A stretch of 64,000 nt of DNA from assembly GCA_965247915.1 (NCBI GenBank), contig OZ252048.1, positions 1,054,001 through 1,118,000 on the forward strand, given 5' to 3'. The stretch is from JAKZRT01 sp965247915. GTDB taxonomy: Bacteria; Pseudomonadota; Alphaproteobacteria; Rhodobacterales; Rhodobacteraceae. The notes below the pieces were generated by a model, which was not told the origin of the DNA, did no database searches, and saw nothing but the letters and a program-made list of their open reading frames with translations. Both the position numbers and the translations under genes were made by a program. Shown here piece after piece: positions 9,177 through 17,590 of this stretch (position 1 is the first letter of the stretch; each line of letters starts with the position of its first letter).

Positions 9177-9716
9177 CTAATCGCCCGCAAACTCGCACAG
9201 CGTGTGCACCGCCATGCCCATGGCCTCGAGCTTGGCCCGTCCGCCCAGGTTGGGCAGGTCGATGACAAAGGCACAGCCAATGATCTCGCCGCCCAGCCGC
9301 TCGATCAACATTATTCCGGCTTGCGCCGTGCCGCCGGTGGCCAGAAGGTCGTCAACGACCAGAACCCGTTCACCTGCCGCAATCGCATCGTCGTGCAGTT
9401 CGACCGTTTCCTGGCCGTATTCCAGGACATAATCCTGCTCGATTGTCGCCCCCGGCAGTTTGCCTTTCTTGCGGATCGGTACAAAGCCGACGCTCAACTG
9501 GTGCGCCACCGCGCCGCCCAGAATGAAGCCCCGCGCCTCGAGCCCGACAACCTTGTCGATCGGCGCGCCCGCGTAGGGGTGCAAGAGCTGGTCAACGGCC
9601 ATCCGAAACCCGCGCGGATCGGCGAAAAGCGTCGTGACATCGCGGAACATGATGCCTGCGCGCGGAAAATCCGGGATCGTGCGGATGTAGCCTTTGACGG
9701 TTTTCTGATTGATCAT
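9177..9716 (-). CDS. apt: Adenine phosphoribosyltransferase
   Basis: Purine salvage enzyme making AMP from adenine and PRPP. The 179 residues match Apt throughout: VKGYIRTIPDFPRAGIMFRDVTTLF at the N-terminus, GLEARGFILGGAVAHQL in the middle and the PRPP-binding motif RVLVVDDLLATGGTA near residue 125. It is convergent with the FAD oxidase gene. An IS1595-family element sits about 100 bp upstream of its start and could affect its promoter. mtnP, which releases adenine from methylthioadenosine, lies about 2 kb away on the same strand. Confidence 0.97.
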   Translation of the reverse strand: MINQKTVKGYIRTIPDFPRAGIMFRDVTTLFADPRGFRMAVDQLLHPYAGAPIDKVVGLEARGFILGGAVAHQLSVGFVPIRKKGKLPGATIEQDYVLEYGQETVELHDDAIAAGERVLVVDDLLATGGTAQAGIMLIERLGGEIIGCAFVIDLPNLGGRAKLEAMGMAVHTLCEFAGD

Positions 9717-9818
9717 GGCACCGACTGTCTGTTGATTTCACTGCTTTTTGAGCCAAAGGTCGGGGCACAAGCAAGTCCTCAAGCCGCCCGACCTGCGACG
9801 CCTTGCACAAAATTCGTA

Positions 9819-10848
9819 GGCTCAGTTTACGAACTGTATGTGTTCATGGTATGTTCTTTTTGGATTCAGGGAGATAGCGAATGTCGATGGACAATGAACA
9901 ATTTCAGTGCTGGCTTGCCGGGATAGACAGCCTCAGCGCTGCACAGCGTAGAGAGGCCGAAGCGGTATTTTCAGGGCGGACAGGGTCGGGTTCCTCGCTT
10001 GCCGCGGTCGAACTTGCGGTGGATGCTGATAGGCACTGTCCGCATTGCGGCAAGCCCGGTGCGGTGTCACGGGGCAAGGCACGGGGCCTGCGTCGTTACC
10101 AGTGCAAGATCTGTCGGCGCACATTCAACGCCGCTACCGGCACGCCCTTGTCCGGGCTTCACTACAAAGACCGATGGTTGGCCTTTGGCGGATGCCTGGC
10201 TGCGGGAGAAACGGTTCGGGCGTCAGCCGATCACTGTAATCTTGCCGTCAACACGGCATTCCGTTGGCGTCACCGGTTTCTGGAGGCTGCAAAGAAGGCC
10301 CCGCAAAAGCTCAAAGGGATCGTCGAGGTCGATGAAACCTATGTTCTGGAGAGCCACAAGGGACAGAGAACCCTCGACCGCAAGCCCCGCAAAAGAGGCG
10401 GCAAGGCTGGCAAGCGCGGCCTGTCGTGCGAACAGGTGCCGGTTCTAGTGGCTGCCGACCGTAATGGCACGACATTCAGCACGGTTCTTCCGGTGGTTAA
10501 TGCCGACACGCTGAAACAGGCGATCAGCCCGGTCGTCGACAGGGACATCGTGCTGGTGTCCGACGGTCACCGCGGCTATCCGCCCTGCGCGACAGCAATG
10601 GGCGTTCGCCACGAAGCCCTCAATCTGTCAGCCGGCGAACGGGCCCGGGGCGCCTTTCATATTCAGACGGTCAACAGCCGCCACAGCCAACTGAAGGATT
10701 TCCTGCGCCGCTACCGTGGCATCGCAACAAAATATCTCGACAACTACCTGCAATGGTTTCATCTCATCAAACTCACACCACAGACCTCGCCGCGAGCCTG
10801 TTTGGCCGCTGCTATCACACGCCATGCATACAGTTCGTAAACTGAGCC
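9819..10848 (+). mobile_element. IS1595-family insertion sequence, complete
   Basis: A 1030-bp element with perfect terminal inverted repeats of about 22 bp that begin GGCTCAGTTTACGAACTGTA at both ends. It is flanked by exact 8-bp direct repeats AATTCGTA (9811-9818 and 10849-10856), the target duplication length known for IS1595. It carries one transposase gene (9881-10840). The perfect ends and duplication suggest a recent single insertion between apt and the M15 peptidase gene. Confidence 0.95.
9881..10840 (+). CDS. IS1595-family transposase
   Basis: 319-residue ISXO2/IS1595-type transposase. An N-terminal zinc ribbon (CPHCGKPG...CKICRRTF, about residues 48-85) precedes the catalytic domain. 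Its first Asp lies in GIVEVDETYV, the second in IVLVSDGHRGY, and the late motif includes VNSRHSQLKDFLRRYRGIATKYLDNYLQWF, where this family uses an Asn or Glu as third residue. It is intact and framed by perfect inverted repeats, so probably active. Confidence 0.93.
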   Translation: MSMDNEQFQCWLAGIDSLSAAQRREAEAVFSGRTGSGSSLAAVELAVDADRHCPHCGKPGAVSRGKARGLRRYQCKICRRTFNAATGTPLSGLHYKDRWLAFGGCLAAGETVRASADHCNLAVNTAFRWRHRFLEAAKKAPQKLKGIVEVDETYVLESHKGQRTLDRKPRKRGGKAGKRGLSCEQVPVLVAADRNGTTFSTVLPVVNADTLKQAISPVVDRDIVLVSDGHRGYPPCATAMGVRHEALNLSAGERARGAFHIQTVNSRHSQLKDFLRRYRGIATKYLDNYLQWFHLIKLTPQTSPRACLAAAITRHAYSS

Positions 10849-10877
10849 AATTCGTAATCCAAACGCGCGCCGAGGCG

Positions 10878-11723
10878 CTACGTCCTGACCGCCTGCACAT
10901 GCATCCAGTCAAAGTTGTTGGTGCGGCCCAGGCTCAGCCAGCCTTCTTCCTCCCAGAATCGCCAGAAATCCAGATACTCGGGGCGCGCCATCAGGGCCTT
11001 GCGCCAGCCCCAATCCAGCTTGTTCTTGTCCGGATCCCAGTCGAGCGCTGCAGCAAAGGAATGGATCGACAAGGTTGATCCGCCACGCTTTTTGCGGACA
11101 TTCTTGCAGCCACCGTAGATGTCCAGCCGAAGGCGCTTGATTTCATCGGTGCCATAGTGGTCGTGGATATTGGTCAGTACGTTTCCAAGGCTTTGGGCGA
11201 CCTTCGGGTGTGCGCCGATGTTATTGGTCTTGGCCGTCAGATCCCACTGCAACCGCAGCGTCCAGGGACATCGAACGATGACGGTTTGCGGCTCGCCGCC
11301 ATTGATCGGATTGAAATCGAAAATGTCGAACAAATCCGCCTGACTGCCGTGCTTGCTTTTATCGGTCGGCCAGTTGTTGGGGTTGGCGTCCAGCGCCACG
11401 ATGTCGCGGAACTGAATTGGTAAATTCCCGGTGTCCTGAAAGAAACCAAGCGCGTAAAGCCCGTATTCGGCCAACTGACCCCACAGGCCGTCAATGATCC
11501 CGACATCGATCCCGGTGTCGGTACACATCAGCTGAAACGCGGCGACGCGTTTGCGCTTGTCGCTCCAATCACCGGGCGGGCGCGACAATTCCGCTTTCCG
11601 GTCTGCGATCAGGTTTCCGACGCATATGCCAAGCGTTGCATTGAGCGATCCATCGGCAGGGCCGTCATAGAGATTCTTTTCTGAAAGGGCGATCTGCAGC
11701 ACTTTTGTGGCTTTGGGTTGCAT
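10878..11723 (-). CDS. M15-type peptidoglycan peptidase (endolysin-like)
   Basis: 281 residues. The C-terminal half contains GGSTLSIHSFAAALDWDP and FDWMHVQAV, which match the zinc ligands of phage-type M15 D-Ala-D-Ala/L-Ala-D-Glu peptidases (HSWGxAxDxDP and DWMHFQ). The N-terminal third (residues 15-110) resembles a peptidoglycan-binding or conserved endolysin-associated region but is weak. No signal peptide is evident, as in phage endolysins and gene-transfer-agent lysins. No other phage genes lie beside it, so it may be a domesticated lysin. Confidence 0.75.
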   Translation of the reverse strand: MQPKATKVLQIALSEKNLYDGPADGSLNATLGICVGNLIADRKAELSRPPGDWSDKRKRVAAFQLMCTDTGIDVGIIDGLWGQLAEYGLYALGFFQDTGNLPIQFRDIVALDANPNNWPTDKSKHGSQADLFDIFDFNPINGGEPQTVIVRCPWTLRLQWDLTAKTNNIGAHPKVAQSLGNVLTNIHDHYGTDEIKRLRLDIYGGCKNVRKKRGGSTLSIHSFAAALDWDPDKNKLDWGWRKALMARPEYLDFWRFWEEEGWLSLGRTNNFDWMHVQAVRT

Positions 11724-11780
11724 GGGCTAATCCATCAATACGATCAAAAGATACCCGCGATACTAGCATAAGTTGTGATA

Positions 11781-12674
11781 TTAGGGACCATCCTGACTTT
11801 GGCCCAATACCCGCCCTGCGACCGCGTCCAGTCGTGCGACCAGCGCCGGGTCACGCTTGTCAGGCGCGGTCAGAATCGCGTGCTCAAGCGCCCGGTCGCA
11901 GCCGTGCGGGCAGACTGCACGTTCAGGCCCCAGCAAGCCCGGCACGTACGCTACAAAATCCCGCGCCTTGTCGGCGTTGCCCGTCAGCGTGGCGATAACT
12001 GCGCTGATGTCGACCGCGCCGTGGTCGGGATGCCAGCTGTCGTAATCGGTAATCATGGCCACGGAGGCATAACAAAGCTCGGCCTCGCGAGCCAGTTTTG
12101 CTTCGGGCATGTTGGTCATGCCGATCACATCCGCGCCCCAGGCGTCGCGGTACATGTTCGATTCGGCCACGGTCGAGAACTGCGGGCCTTCCATGGCCAG
12201 ATAGGTGCCGCCGTCGTGCACGGTGATCCCCGCTGCCTTGGCCGCCGCAACACAGGCCGCGCCGAGGCGCGGACAGGTGGGGTGCGCGACCGAGACATGG
12301 GCCACGCAGCCGGCGCCGAAAAAGCTCTTGTCGCGCGCGAACGTGCGGTCGATGAACTGGTCCACCACTACGAAATCGCCCGGCGCCATGGTTTCGCGGA
12401 ACGACCCGCAGGCCGAGACGCTGACCACGTCCGTCACCCCCAGCCGTTTCAACGCATCGATATTGGCGCGATAAGGCACCGAGGTCGGCGAATGCACGTG
12501 ACCGCGCCCGTGACGGGGCAGAAACGCCATCGCCACACCCTCGAGCGTTCCGGTCAGAATGGCGTCCGACGGGGTACCCCAGGGGCTTTCAACCTCTTTC
12601 CAGGTGGCGTCCTTCAGGCCCTCGATCTGGTAAACGCCCGAGCCGCCGATGACGCCGATCATTGTCGCTGACAT
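11781..12674 (-). CDS. mtnP: S-methyl-5'-thioadenosine phosphorylase
   Basis: Phosphorylase splitting methylthioadenosine into adenine and methylthioribose-1-phosphate in methionine salvage. The 297 residues begin MIGVIGGSGVYQIEGL and include LPRHGRGHVHSPTSVPYRANI, the active-site segment MEGPQFSTVAESNMYRDAWGADVIGMTNMPEAKLAREAELCYA and TDYDSW, all diagnostic of MTAP rather than PNP. The first codons MSATMIG leave ATG 12674 or 12662 as possible starts. Confidence 0.95.
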   Translation of the reverse strand: MSATMIGVIGGSGVYQIEGLKDATWKEVESPWGTPSDAILTGTLEGVAMAFLPRHGRGHVHSPTSVPYRANIDALKRLGVTDVVSVSACGSFRETMAPGDFVVVDQFIDRTFARDKSFFGAGCVAHVSVAHPTCPRLGAACVAAAKAAGITVHDGGTYLAMEGPQFSTVAESNMYRDAWGADVIGMTNMPEAKLAREAELCYASVAMITDYDSWHPDHGAVDISAVIATLTGNADKARDFVAYVPGLLGPERAVCPHGCDRALEHAILTAPDKRDPALVARLDAVAGRVLGQSQDGP

Positions 12675-13101
12675 CGTCTCCCCCTGGTCGCTGCCCGGTC
12701 CGGGTATAGGATGAAGGTAAGCAGAATGGAAAGACGGCGCGCGGCGGGGTCTCAGTCGTCGGGGCGGGCCAGGGCGAATATTTCGGTCACGGCCAGGTAA
12801 TCGCGGTAGCCAAGGCGCGCCAGGGGCTGGAAAATGGTCACGTCAAAGCGCCCGCCACGCAGGCAATCATCGCGCAGGTGAATGACGGTGACTTCGCCCA
12901 AAATCAGATAATTATCCTTGCCTTTCAGGGTGATAACCTCGGAAAAGGCGCATTCGAGATTGGCCGGCGCATCGGCAACCCTTGGCGCCGCGATCGTGGT
13001 GCATTCGGCCCGTGCCGCACCGGATCGTTCAAATTCATCGACTTCCGGGGGAAAATGTTCGGTGGTCACATTCATCACATCGCGCGCCGCATATTCGACG
13101 A

Positions 13102-14334
13102 AGGGCTTCTCCCTTTGCTTCCGGTCACACCAGATGTTGATCGGCCTTCTACGTTTCAGGCACGGTTCCTGGACCGTGCCGGGCGATGTGCGGGAGCTTT
13201 TGGACTTGGGGAAGTTGGTTTCGAGTGCTGTCGGGCAGGCTGGAGGGCCGGCACTCGGCCCTGATTGAGGTGGATCGGAGGGCGGGCGGTGGCTGGCGCC
13301 CGGCCTGCCGGGATCAGCCGCGTTGTCCGACGATGTCGCGGTAGTCGGCGGGTCGGAGGCGCGTGCCGATGCCGAGCAGGGTGTCGAAGGCCGTTGCGGT
13401 GTGGCGGCGGCGGTTCCAGCGGAACACGAACTCGTCGAGATAGCGGCGCAGATGGGCGCGGCGCAGGCCATGGAAGGTTCCGAGCGCCCAGCGCTTCAGG
13501 TTCGAGAACACACGATGGATCCACGTCAGCACGAGATTGGCGAGCGTTGCACCGACGACCTTGGGCTGGTGGTCGTGGTCGGGCAGGCCGCAATAACCGC
13601 TCCAGCCATCGGTGATTACCCGCGCGCCCGGCGCCGAGGTCCCGGCAACGAAGGCATGAAGGCTGCGCGCGGAGAAATCCCCGATCGGCGCCAGCCGGAT
13701 GCGACGTGGCTCGCCCTCGGGCGATAGCTCGACCGCGCCGGCAATGCGCATCTTGCCTTGCGGGCTGCGACCTTGCCCGCCTGCGGTCGGGTCTTTTACG
13801 GTGCGGAACGGTAGGGTGGCCTCATCGATCTCGACCAGGTCCTCAAGCAGGCTGCGATCCGGATCGACCATGGCACGGCGCAGCTTGTGCAGCAGGAGCC
13901 AGGCACTCTTGTAACTGCCGAGCCCGAGCTGGGCCTGGAGTTGCAGGGCGGAGATACCGTTCGAGTGGCTGGTCACGATGTGAACGGCCATGAACCAGGT
14001 CTTCAGGGGCAAGTGGCTGCGGTGCATGATCGTGCCTGCGGTCACCGAAGTCTCCTTCCCGCAGGCCGCACATTCCCAGCTCGCCCGGCGACGCTTCAGT
14101 CCCCAGCCCCTGGCATGGCCGCAGGCGGGGCAGACGAAGCCGTCGGGCCAGCGCTTGGCTGCGAGATGCCGGGCGCAGGAGGCTTCATCGGGAAAGCGCG
14201 CCTCGAAGGCGGCGCGGGACATCGGGCGGTCGTATTTCCAGCGGCTGGGCATGACAGAACATTAGGCGAACATCCTGCCGATGGCAACCGCAAACCCAAC
14301 ATGTCGTCAAACCGGGTTCAGAGGGATAAGCCTC
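13102..14334 (-). mobile_element. IS1595-family insertion sequence inside a flavin-reductase-like gene
   Basis: A 1233-bp element with imperfect terminal inverted repeats: AGGGCTTCTCCCTTTGCTTC at the left end against GAGGCTTATCCCTCTGAACC at the right (read inward). It is flanked by exact 8-bp duplications TTCGACGA (13094-13101 and 14335-14342). Its single transposase gene is at 13314-14252. The ends differ from the IS1595 element at 9819, so this is a different subgroup. Confidence 0.93.
13314..14252 (-). CDS. ISXO2-like transposase of the IS1595 family
   Basis: 312-residue transposase with an N-terminal zinc ribbon (FVCPACGHARGW...ECAACGKETSVTAGTIMHRSHLPL), a central HTH region (NGISALQLQAQLGLGSYKSAWLLLHKLRRAM), and the catalytic domain with DLVEIDEATLPF, VITDGWSGYCGL and a late VFSNLKRWALGTFHGLRRAHLRRYLDEFVFRWN motif. 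Only about 30% of positions look shared with the IS1595 transposase at 9881, judged by eye. The start may be the internal ATG at 14222. Confidence 0.9.
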   Translation of the reverse strand: MPSRWKYDRPMSRAAFEARFPDEASCARHLAAKRWPDGFVCPACGHARGWGLKRRRASWECAACGKETSVTAGTIMHRSHLPLKTWFMAVHIVTSHSNGISALQLQAQLGLGSYKSAWLLLHKLRRAMVDPDRSLLEDLVEIDEATLPFRTVKDPTAGGQGRSPQGKMRIAGAVELSPEGEPRRIRLAPIGDFSARSLHAFVAGTSAPGARVITDGWSGYCGLPDHDHQPKVVGATLANLVLTWIHRVFSNLKRWALGTFHGLRRAHLRRYLDEFVFRWNRRRHTATAFDTLLGIGTRLRPADYRDIVGQRG

Positions 14335-14666
14335 TTCGACGATATTGACGCAGAACACCCCGGTCTCCTGGATGTTGCGCACACTATCCTTCCAGTCAGT
14401 CGAGGCGAACATCAACTGCGGCGGCGTATTGGCGATGCCGTTGAAAAACGAATAGGGGGCCAGGTTGTCGATGCCCTCGGCGCTGCGCGATGAAATCCAG
14501 CCGATCGGACGCGGTGTGATGATGGCGCTGAAAGGGTTGTGCGGCAGCCCGTGACCGTCTTCGGGTTTATAGAACATTTGCCGCACACAGCCTTTCCGAT
14601 TTGCCGCCTTTTTACGCCCGTGCTAGGGGCCATACCAGAGGCAAGTCGCGGGCAAACGAGGGCATA

Positions 14667-15167
14667 GTGTACCGTCTAACGGTCGAAACCCAAGCCGACT
14701 GGTGGGAAGTCGAGGCGCTTTACGACCTGGTGTTTGCGCCCGGGCGCGAGGCGCTCACGTCCTACCGCCTGCGCGATGGGGTCGATCCGCTGGCGAAACT
14801 CGCCCGCGTCGCCCGCGACGAGGGCGGGGTGCTGGCCGGGGCGATCCGGGTCTGGCCCGTCATGGTGGGGGCCGATGCGACCGCGATTTTGCTCGGTCCG
14901 ATTGCCGTTCACCCCACGCGCCAGGGCGAAGGCCTGGGTGGTGCCCTGATCCGCGAGGCGCTGGCGGCGGCAATCGCGTTAGGCTGGGCCCGCGCGATGC
15001 TGATCGGTGATGCGCCCTATTACGGGCGCTTCGGGTTCTCGCGGCTCGCAGGCGTCACCATGCCGCCGCCCACCAACCCCGACCGGGTGCTGGGTCTGGC
15101 GCTGGTGCCGGGTGCCTGGGACGCGGTGGCCGGGCTGGTCAGCCGTGCCGGTCCAGCCAGTCCATAA
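14667..15167 (+). CDS. GNAT acetyltransferase (YhbS-like)
   Basis: A compact GNAT acetyltransferase of about 166 residues. The acetyl-CoA loop is visible in GPIAVHPTRQGEGLGGALIREALAAA, followed by AMLIGDAPYYGRFGFSRLAGVTMPPPTNPDRVLGLALVPGAWD, which matches the YhbS group. GTG at 14667 fits the family start; the frame is open upstream to ATG 14601 but that extension is not family-like. Its 3' end overlaps ptsP by 29 bp in convergent orientation. Substrate unknown. Confidence 0.85.
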   Translation: MYRLTVETQADWWEVEALYDLVFAPGREALTSYRLRDGVDPLAKLARVARDEGGVLAGAIRVWPVMVGADATAILLGPIAVHPTRQGEGLGGALIREALAAAIALGWARAMLIGDAPYYGRFGFSRLAGVTMPPPTNPDRVLGLALVPGAWDAVAGLVSRAGPASP

Positions 15168-17382
15168 TCGCCGGCCGCACCGATTGCGCGCCCGAGGCGC
15201 GGGCCTTGTCTATCACGCCCTTGACCTCTTGCAGGTCGACGCGCCTGAGCAGGTGCTTGACCGGCCCGATCGAGGCCGGCCGCATGGAAAGGTTGCGCAA
15301 GCCCATGGCCGCAAAGCACAAGGCTTCGACCGGGCGGCCCGCGTCCTCGCCGCAAAAGCTCAACGACGTGTCGGTTTCGCGGCACCGGTTGGCGATCAGT
15401 TCAAGAAATGACAGGAAACTGACGTTCAGCGTGTCATAGCGCTTGCGCACCCGCTCGTTCTCGCGGTCGGCGGCAAAGAAAAACTGTTTCAGATCGTTGC
15501 CGCCGATGGAAATAAAATGCGCCATTTCAAAGAATTGACGGGGCGCGAAGGCCAGGCTCGGGGTCTCCAGCATCGCCCCGATATCCAGCTTCGACGGCAC
15601 CGGATGCCCCAGCCGCTTTTCGCGCTCAACCTCGGCCAGAAGATGCTCGCGCGCTTCGCGAAACTCGTCGAACTGGGCCACGAAGGGAAACATCACCGTC
15701 AGCGGCCCGCCATTCGCCGCCCGGATCATCGCCTGCAACTGCATCCGCATCACGCCCGGCCGGTCCAGCCCGACCCGGATCGCGCGCCAGCCCAGCGCCG
15801 GGTTGGGTTCCTCGGTCGCCTTCATATAGGGCAGCACCTTGTCCGAGCCGACGTCGAGCGTGCGAAACACCACTGTGCGGCCGCGCGCCGCCTTGATAAC
15901 GCGCGCGTAAAGGCTGGCCAGCTCGCCGCGTTTGGGCACCGTGGGGCGCGCCAGAAACTGCAATTCGGTCCGGAAGAGGCCGACGCCTTCGGCCCCCGAT
16001 CCTTCCATCGACGGCAGATCGGCCATCAGACCGGCGTTCATGTACAGCGACACCACCTCGCCCGACAGGGTGCGCGCCGGCAGTTTGCGGATGTGGCTGT
16101 ATTCCTCGGCCGCATGGGTCTGCATCTCGATCTTGTCGCGATACGCGGCGACAATTGTGTCGTCGGGGCGCAGATGCACGAAACCGCCCTCGCCATCGAC
16201 CATGATGTGATCGCCGTTCAGCGCATGGGTGGCGATGTCGCGCGCGTTGATGATCAGCGGTATCGCCCAGGCCCGGGCAATGATGCAGGCGTGGCTGCCG
16301 ACCGACCCCTCTTCCAGCACAATCGCCTTCAGCTTGCGCCCGTAACTCAGCAATTCGCCCGGACCGATGTTGTGGGCCACCAGAACCGGATCGTCGGACA
16401 TATCGGCCCCGGTGTCCTGACCCTGGCCAGTCAAAATGCGCAAGAGCCGGTTGCTGAGATCATCCAGATCGTGCAGGCGTTCGCGCAGGTACGGATCGGG
16501 CACCTGGTTCCTCCGCGCCCGCGCCGTCGATTGTTCCTTTTCCACCGCCGCCTCAGCCGACAGCCCGCGGGCCACGTCTTCGTCCATGCGCCGCAGCCAG
16601 CCGCGCGATGACGCGAACATGCGGTAGGCGTCCAGCACCTCGCGCTGTTCCTTGTCGGGCATCTCGGCAGTGGACAATAGATCGTCGATACTGACCTGCA
16701 ATTCGGCCACGGCGTCTTTCAGCCGCCCGGCCTCGGCTTCGGGATCATCGGCAATCGGTTTGGTGACCACGACGCGCGGATCGTGCAGCCAGACGTGGCC
16801 CTCGGCGGTGCCCTCTTGCCCGACGCCGCCCTTGAATTGTTCGGGCAGGGTGTGGCGCGCGGTCATCGCCACACCGGTGCCGACAAAGGCCCCAAGCTCG
16901 GTCATTTCGGCCAGCACCATGGCCACCACTTCCAGCCCGTAAATCTCGTCTTCGGAAAAACTGCGCTTTTCCTTGGATTGAACGACCAGTACCCCAAGCG
17001 TGTCGCCCAAACGCTGGATCGGCACGCCCAGGAACGACGAATAAATCTCTTCGCCGGTCTCGCGCATGTACCGGAAACCCGGTTCCGAAGGCGCATCGGC
17101 CGAATTTATCGGGCGCGACCGCGCCGCCACGCGGCCCACCAGACCTTCGCCGGTGCGCATCCGGGTGACGTGAACGGCGCTTGGCTTCAGCCCCTCGGTC
17201 GCGCAAAGCTCAAGTGTTGCATCATCGCGGGACAGATAGATCGAGCAAACTTCGGTCTCCATGGCGCTGGCGATGATCTGGGTGACATGGTCCAGCCGCG
17301 CCTGGCCGGCGCTTTCGTCGGCCAAAGACTCGCGCAACCGCCCAAGCAGTTTGCGACTGTCGCTTTGCTTCGCTTCGGCCAT
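15139..17382 (-). CDS. ptsP: Phosphoenolpyruvate-protein phosphotransferase, nitrogen PTS enzyme I
   Basis: EI-Ntr, the first phosphocarrier of the regulatory nitrogen PTS. 747 residues: an N-terminal GAF domain (about 20-160, IASAMETEVCSIYLSRDDATLELCATEGL), the PEP-utiliser N and swivelling domains with the phospho-His in EGSVGSHACIIARAWAIPLI, and the C-terminal TIM barrel (GVGLFRTELQFLAR, SIGGNDLKQFFFAADRENERV, SFCGEDAGRPVEALCFAAMG). The GAF domain distinguishes it from sugar PTS enzyme I. It lies downstream of lysC on the same strand, a frequent Rhodobacterales arrangement. Confidence 0.97.
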   Translation of the reverse strand: MAEAKQSDSRKLLGRLRESLADESAGQARLDHVTQIIASAMETEVCSIYLSRDDATLELCATEGLKPSAVHVTRMRTGEGLVGRVAARSRPINSADAPSEPGFRYMRETGEEIYSSFLGVPIQRLGDTLGVLVVQSKEKRSFSEDEIYGLEVVAMVLAEMTELGAFVGTGVAMTARHTLPEQFKGGVGQEGTAEGHVWLHDPRVVVTKPIADDPEAEAGRLKDAVAELQVSIDDLLSTAEMPDKEQREVLDAYRMFASSRGWLRRMDEDVARGLSAEAAVEKEQSTARARRNQVPDPYLRERLHDLDDLSNRLLRILTGQGQDTGADMSDDPVLVAHNIGPGELLSYGRKLKAIVLEEGSVGSHACIIARAWAIPLIINARDIATHALNGDHIMVDGEGGFVHLRPDDTIVAAYRDKIEMQTHAAEEYSHIRKLPARTLSGEVVSLYMNAGLMADLPSMEGSGAEGVGLFRTELQFLARPTVPKRGELASLYARVIKAARGRTVVFRTLDVGSDKVLPYMKATEEPNPALGWRAIRVGLDRPGVMRMQLQAMIRAANGGPLTVMFPFVAQFDEFREAREHLLAEVEREKRLGHPVPSKLDIGAMLETPSLAFAPRQFFEMAHFISIGGNDLKQFFFAADRENERVRKRYDTLNVSFLSFLELIANRCRETDTSLSFCGEDAGRPVEALCFAAMGLRNLSMRPASIGPVKHLLRRVDLQEVKGVIDKARASGAQSVRPAIMDWLDRHG

Positions 17383-17590
17383 TTTTGACCCCGTCCCTTC
17401 GCGCCCCTGTCAGCGCCAGGTTGAGTTTAGAACATAGTGAAGGGATTTGGAAAACCGGATTTGGCAGATCGAGACCGATTGGCCTGCCCACCCTATGGAA
17501 ACAGGGCGTGCCCGAGAACGAAACGACTAGGTCAGCGAGTTTTTCAAGCGATAACAATGTCTTACAGGGTTGCTCAACCTTGAGCGCCTG

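Larger units (their letters stand above)
12752..14586 (-). pseudogene. Flavin-reductase-like protein gene split by an IS1595-type element
   Basis: Two pieces of one gene flank the element at 13102-14334. The N-terminal piece (14586 down to 14335) reads MRQMFYKPEDGHGLPHNPFSAIITPRPIGWIS to GVFCVNIVE, and the C-terminal piece (13093 down to 12752) resumes YAARDVMNVTTEHF. Joining them with one copy of the 8-bp duplication restores a continuous 197-residue FMN-binding flavin-reductase-like protein (DIM6/NTAB type), with no lost codon. No other lesion is seen, so inactivation is recent. Confidence 0.93.
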
